A stretch of DNA of 17,720 nt from an uncultured Clostridia bacterium (GTDB taxonomy: Bacteria; Bacillota; Clostridia; Lachnospirales; Lachnospiraceae). Positions 14,138-17,720 of the stretch are shown piece by piece. The stretch's first letter is position 1. Each line of letters begins with the position of its first letter. The position numbers were made by a program, and so were the translations under genes. The notes under the pieces were generated by a model. That model did not search any database. It saw nothing but the letters and a program-made list of their open reading frames with translations, and was not told the DNA's origin. The stretch lies in assembly GCA_946186175.1 (NCBI GenBank), contig CAMHMG010000028.1, positions 1 to 17,720 on the forward strand, read 5' to 3'.

Positions 14138-15871
14138 TTACGCCTCCTTTATCTTCCATGCGCTCGCACTAACGGACGCATTCCAGAACTTTTTATATTC
14201 ATTACAAGTTTGCAAAAGACTCTCATGATCGTCTGAGGCAATACACCTTCCTTCTTTCAACACACATATCTTATCTGCATTTTTTATCGTTGAAAGTCTA
14301 TGAGCTATAACAAGCACCGTCTTATCCTTTATTATTTCATCAAGCGCCGTATTAAGCTTTTTCTCATTTTCAGGGTCCATAAATGCAGTAGCCTCATCAA
14401 GCACTATAATAGGTGCATCCTTAAGAATAGCCCGCGCAAGGGATATCCTCTGTCTTTCACCGCCGGAGAGCTGTTTGCCTCCATCCCCTGCCTGTGTTTC
14501 AATCCCCTCAGGAAGTCTTTCAAGGAACTCATCACACTGGGCTCTCCTTGCCGCTTCAATAACCTGCTTGTGGGTTGCGGAAGGATTACCTATAAGAATA
14601 TTCTCATAGAGTGTTGTGTTGAAAAGAAATTGCTCCTGTGATACAAAAGCCACTTGATTATTAAGGGCTTCCAATGACATATCTGTAATGTCCTGCCCTC
14701 CGATTTTTATCGAACCGGTATCCAGGTCATAATAATGAACCAGAAGTTTCGCAAGAGTTGACTTACCACTTCCCGATTCGCCAACCAGTGCCGTAGTAGT
14801 TCCTGCTTTAAGTTCAAGACTTATATCATGCAATACTTCCGCATCCTCATAGCCAAAACTAACATTTTCAAATGTAACATCAAGACTATCCCCTTTGAAA
14901 TCTGAATTGCCTTCCTTAAGCGGAGGATGTTCCATCAGATTTTCCAACTCAGTGATCTTATAATCCAACTGCGGGAATTTACCTGCAAAATTAAGAGCCT
15001 TTAGGAATGATGGTCCTACTGAAAATGACATACATATAACCAAAATCAACTTATCCAGAGGTACCGCTCCTGTCAGTACCATATATGAACCAATAGGCAG
15101 AATCAAAATAATAAGGCAGGGGAGAATGCTGGTATATGCAGCCATCCACGGCCAACATACCTTATACCATGCAATTGTAAAATCGCGGTAATTTCTTACT
15201 ACTTCTCCAAATCTCTTATATGAGTCACCATCCTTATTAAAAACCTTTACAACCTCCATACCATTGACATATTCAATAATGGTATTGTTCATCTTTGCCG
15301 CAGACTCATAATATGCATTCATTTTTTCAAAACCTGCTTTCATCATCATCCCCATAGAAATGAGTCCTGCGATAATCGGCACAAGTGACAGAAGTCCCAT
15401 CTTCCAATTGATAATAAACATCAATACTATAATGAGTAACGGAATGAATACATTAGCAATACCTTCCGGAATTGCATGTGCCAATAATAATTCAATCTGA
15501 TCGATATCATCCGTAAATATCTTTTTAATTCGTCCTGTTCCAAGATTTTGGATATTTCCAAGCGACTGTTTTTCAAGCTTTCCCTGCAGTGAAACGCGAA
15601 GATTTTTCAGAGTATTATATGCACTGATATGAGAAAAAGTAAGTCCCTGCACATAGCTGAATGAATAGATAATCTCACATATAACTACAGCTGCAACTCT
15701 TATCATTATATATTTCAGATCTATGGACTCACCCCTTGTCAGAGGCGCTATGATCTGATATAGAAAGAAATATGGAACTACATTTGCAGTAATTCCAATA
15801 CTCATCATAATAACGGCCCAAACCGTGTACTTTTTATACTCTCCGATATACGGAGCCACCTTCTTAAACAT
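14138..15871 (-). CDS. ABC half-transporter, exporter fold (A subunit of ECF-linked pair)
   Basis: A 577-residue protein with six membrane helices (about 15-300) and an ATPase domain. EYVNGMEVVKVF in the last cytoplasmic loop and DEATAFMDPENE at Walker B match the 7383-9173 protein. Walker A is GESGSGKS (about 362), signature LSGGERQR (about 466) and H-loop IAHR. AAGGAGG lies just before the start, and the gap after the ECF ATPase is 26 bp, so it belongs to the same operon. It is probably the partner of 12385-14133. The A-then-B order and the paired similarities show that the two pairs in this window arose by duplication of a whole pair, or were acquired from related loci. Confidence 0.88.
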   Translation of the reverse strand: MFKKVAPYIGEYKKYTVWAVIMMSIGITANVVPYFFLYQIIAPLTRGESIDLKYIMIRVAAVVICEIIYSFSYVQGLTFSHISAYNTLKNLRVSLQGKLEKQSLGNIQNLGTGRIKKIFTDDIDQIELLLAHAIPEGIANVFIPLLIIVLMFIINWKMGLLSLVPIIAGLISMGMMMKAGFEKMNAYYESAAKMNNTIIEYVNGMEVVKVFNKDGDSYKRFGEVVRNYRDFTIAWYKVCWPWMAAYTSILPCLIILILPIGSYMVLTGAVPLDKLILVICMSFSVGPSFLKALNFAGKFPQLDYKITELENLMEHPPLKEGNSDFKGDSLDVTFENVSFGYEDAEVLHDISLELKAGTTTALVGESGSGKSTLAKLLVHYYDLDTGSIKIGGQDITDMSLEALNNQVAFVSQEQFLFNTTLYENILIGNPSATHKQVIEAARRAQCDEFLERLPEGIETQAGDGGKQLSGGERQRISLARAILKDAPIIVLDEATAFMDPENEKKLNTALDEIIKDKTVLVIAHRLSTIKNADKICVLKEGRCIASDDHESLLQTCNEYKKFWNASVSASAWKIKEA

Positions 15872-15897
15872 TTTTCCTCCTTTTTAGCTACATAAAA

Positions 15898-17406
15898 TTA
15901 ATCTTCATTAATAAACTCTATCAGCTTGCTGATTGAAGAACCATCAAGCCGGTAAAAATCTCTTATCTTCCCTTCTTCCATACGAAGAATATAATCTGAA
16001 CAATGGATAATGAATTCCATGTCATGAGTTACTACAAATATACTTTTACCTATTTTCTTTAAACTTTTTATCTCTTCAGAGACCTGCTTCATATGCATTA
16101 GATCAAGTCCGCTGGTCGGCTCATCCAAAACTATGATCGGCTTATTTGATGCTATCCCCGAAGCAATAGCTGTTCTCTGCTTCTGTCCTCCCGATAGAGA
16201 CATCGGATGTGCCTCAGATACATTTTTCAGATCAAGTCTTGACAGAATATCTCCAGCATTTTTTTGTTTCTCAATCCCGCTTACTTTCTTTTCTGTCATA
16301 CTTAGCATGACCTCATCCTCTACACTTTCAGTAAAAAGCTGATGATTCACGTCCTGCATTATCATATATGAATTTCCAAGCCGTTCTTTATATCCCAACT
16401 TCTTTCCATTAAATGTAAGGCTGCCTTTACACCTTTTTTCAAGTCCACAGATATTTCTTGCAAGCGTACTCTTTCCTGCACCGTTATGACCTATTATAGC
16501 TATGATTTTATTTGACGGAACCGCAATGCTGTCTATATGTATTCCGTGTTTACTATCCTTATACGAAAAGTCGAAATTCTCAAGAGTAATAAGGTTTTTC
16601 TCTTCTTCTATGACTTCATGTGATGACCTGTCATATATAATATCATCAAGTGATAAAGCTCTGATTCCCAATTTCTCTGTGTCTCTGAACTTAAGCTTTT
16701 CTAACTCTTTTCTTGAAAATTCTTTCTTAATTTGGCCACTTTCCATGACTATCATTCTGTCTGCCAATTCTCTAAGGTAAAAAAGTCTATGTTCAGCGAC
16801 AACTATGGTTTTTCCTTCATCCTTCCATCTTCTCATAACTGACGCCAGTCTCTTGATTGCCTGATGATCCAGATTAGATGAAGGTTCATCCAGCACGATC
16901 ACTTCCGGTGAAAGCACCTCTATGCCGTCACAAGCTACAATCTGTTTCTCTCCACCGGACAGCTCGAACAGGCTCCTGTTAAGTAATTTTTCTATATTCA
17001 TAGTTGCGGCAGTATCTTTAATACGTGACTTTATCACTTCCGGATCCCGCCGTTGATTTTCAGCTGCAAACGCAATCTCATCTGTTGAATTTACATTAAA
17101 AAACTGCGAACGGGGATTTTGGAATACACTTCCTACCATTTCAGATATCTCATAAATAGGAGTGTCCTTTACATTCTTCTGTCCGACAATTACATCTCCA
17201 CTAAGACTTCCTTCATAATAATTGGGAATAAGTCCGTTAATCAGGCGTACGACAGTCGTTTTTCCGCAGCCGGATCCTCCTGTCAGAACAATTACCTCTC
17301 CCTTTTTAACATGAAGATTCAGATTCGTTATTCCCCTGTTATCAGCGGAGCTTCCATCCGCAAGAGTCACTTTATATTCAAATGATACATTTCGTATATC
17401 TACCAT
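15898..17406 (-). CDS. Fused double ATPase of an ECF-type transporter
   Basis: A 502-residue cytoplasmic protein with two complete nucleotide-binding domains, equivalent to EcfA1 plus EcfA2 in one chain. The N domain has Walker A GGSGCGKT (43-50), Q-loop VFQNP (94-98), signature LSGGEKQ (149-155), Walker B VIVLDEP (169-175) and His206. The C domain has GHNGAGKS (306-313), Q351 in IMQD, LSGGQKQR (404-411), IIVLDEP (424-430) and His461. The N-domain signature continues as IVAC instead of the usual R-x-A-x-A, a mild asymmetry. It powers a vitamin or metal-type ECF importer with EcfT, encoded immediately upstream, and a substrate-binding S component not seen in the window. GAGGTC lies four bases before the ATG and overlaps the end of ecfT. 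Confidence 0.9.
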   Translation of the reverse strand: MVDIRNVSFEYKVTLADGSSADNRGITNLNLHVKKGEVIVLTGGSGCGKTTVVRLINGLIPNYYEGSLSGDVIVGQKNVKDTPIYEISEMVGSVFQNPRSQFFNVNSTDEIAFAAENQRRDPEVIKSRIKDTAATMNIEKLLNRSLFELSGGEKQIVACDGIEVLSPEVIVLDEPSSNLDHQAIKRLASVMRRWKDEGKTIVVAEHRLFYLRELADRMIVMESGQIKKEFSRKELEKLKFRDTEKLGIRALSLDDIIYDRSSHEVIEEEKNLITLENFDFSYKDSKHGIHIDSIAVPSNKIIAIIGHNGAGKSTLARNICGLEKRCKGSLTFNGKKLGYKERLGNSYMIMQDVNHQLFTESVEDEVMLSMTEKKVSGIEKQKNAGDILSRLDLKNVSEAHPMSLSGGQKQRTAIASGIASNKPIIVLDEPTSGLDLMHMKQVSEEIKSLKKIGKSIFVVTHDMEFIIHCSDYILRMEEGKIRDFYRLDGSSISKLIEFINED

Positions 17407-17415
17407 ATCTGACCT

Positions 17416-17720
17416 CTAATATACATAGAATAAAATAAGCATTGATATCATAATAAGAATGATCAACACATCTAAAGGTTTGATTCCTATCTCACATATA
17501 TGTGTCCTTCTACTGTTTACTCCCAGTCCCTTTGTAAGAGATGCTGCTGAAAGATCATTTGCAATCTGCACAGTAGACATCATTATGGGAACAAGTATAT
17601 ACTCTATATAAGTAAATGGATTCTTTATGCTTCTCCCGATTTCACGCATTTTCATAGCATCATGTATAGATAAATATTCTTCCTTCAATGTAGGAAAATA
17701 TCGAAACATAACAGACATCG
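17416..17720 (-). CDS. EcfT-like transmembrane coupling protein (partial, N-terminus outside window)
   Basis: Energy-coupling permease of an ECF transporter; only the last 100 or so residues are visible and the reading frame runs off the right edge. DAMKMREIGRS and, about 35 residues later, SLTKGLGVNSRRT look like the two cytoplasmic coupling-helix motifs that dock on the EcfA ATPases. A helix lies between them and a final membrane helix (LDVLIILIMISMLILFYVY) ends the protein. The methionine at 17716-17718 is probably internal, because the usual N-terminal helices would be missing. Its TAG overlaps the ribosome binding site of the downstream ATPase gene. Confidence 0.75.
   Translation of the reverse strand, partial: MSVMFRYFPTLKEEYLSIHDAMKMREIGRSIKNPFTYIEYILVPIMMSTVQIANDLSAASLTKGLGVNSRRTHICEIGIKPLDVLIILIMISMLILFYVY

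Noticed and set aside
17716..17718. Methionine near the right edge as the true EcfT start
   Set aside because: EcfT proteins have several membrane helices before the coupling motifs, so the gene must continue outside the window.
1..17720. CRISPR arrays, tRNA or rRNA genes, and plus-strand ORFs opposite the transporter genes
   Set aside because: No regularly spaced repeats or recognisable structural RNA were seen, and apart from the transposase the plus-strand ORFs mirror the coding strand of real genes and show no protein-family features.

Overview
The window is low-GC DNA with clostridial-style signals: strong GGAGG Shine-Dalgarno sites, TTGACA/TATAAT promoters and stem-U terminators. The protein families fit an anaerobic gut or rumen Firmicute, probably Lachnospiraceae. 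That placement is inferred from gene style, not from a marker gene. Apart from one insertion sequence at the left edge, every gene lies on the minus strand, so transcription runs from high to low coordinates.

In order of transcription: (1) The 3' part of an operon enters from the right edge: an EcfT-like permease (partial), a fused double ECF ATPase, and two half-size ABC exporter-fold proteins (A, 14138-15871; B, 12385-14133). A 20-codon ORF with a good ribosome binding site follows, then a clear terminator at 12238-12276. (2) A TetR-family regulator gene (11536-12150) has its own TTGACA-17-TATCTT promoter, overlapped by two 20-bp direct repeats that are likely autoregulatory operators. (3) A structured intergenic leader (11277-11535) carries a 16-bp palindrome, two hairpins with the same ACTTCGT centre and a 19-codon ORF, and leads into feoA-feoB and a second A/B pair of ABC half-transporters (7383-9173, 5629-7371). 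This unit ends in a 14-bp-stem terminator touching the last stop codon. (4) A two-gene operon encodes a MacB/LolD-type ATPase and an 898-residue FtsX-fold permease. It has a perfect-consensus promoter with the same GTTAGC-N4-GCTAAC palindrome on the start point. (5) An apparently intact IS1182-family element (about 5-2006) sits just downstream of the permease gene.

Taken together this looks like a metal or metallophore uptake island. FeoAB imports ferrous iron. Two paralogous A/B pairs resemble the YbtPQ/IrtAB-type group, whose known members use an exporter fold to import ferric siderophores. One pair is next to an ECF module, a combination reminiscent of the equibactin import genes of Streptococcus equi. 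The shared palindrome ties the feo unit to the ATPase/FtsX operon as one candidate regulon, and an AAC-N3-GTT-type site in the feo leader may tie it to the TetR protein. Substrate and regulator assignments are inference.
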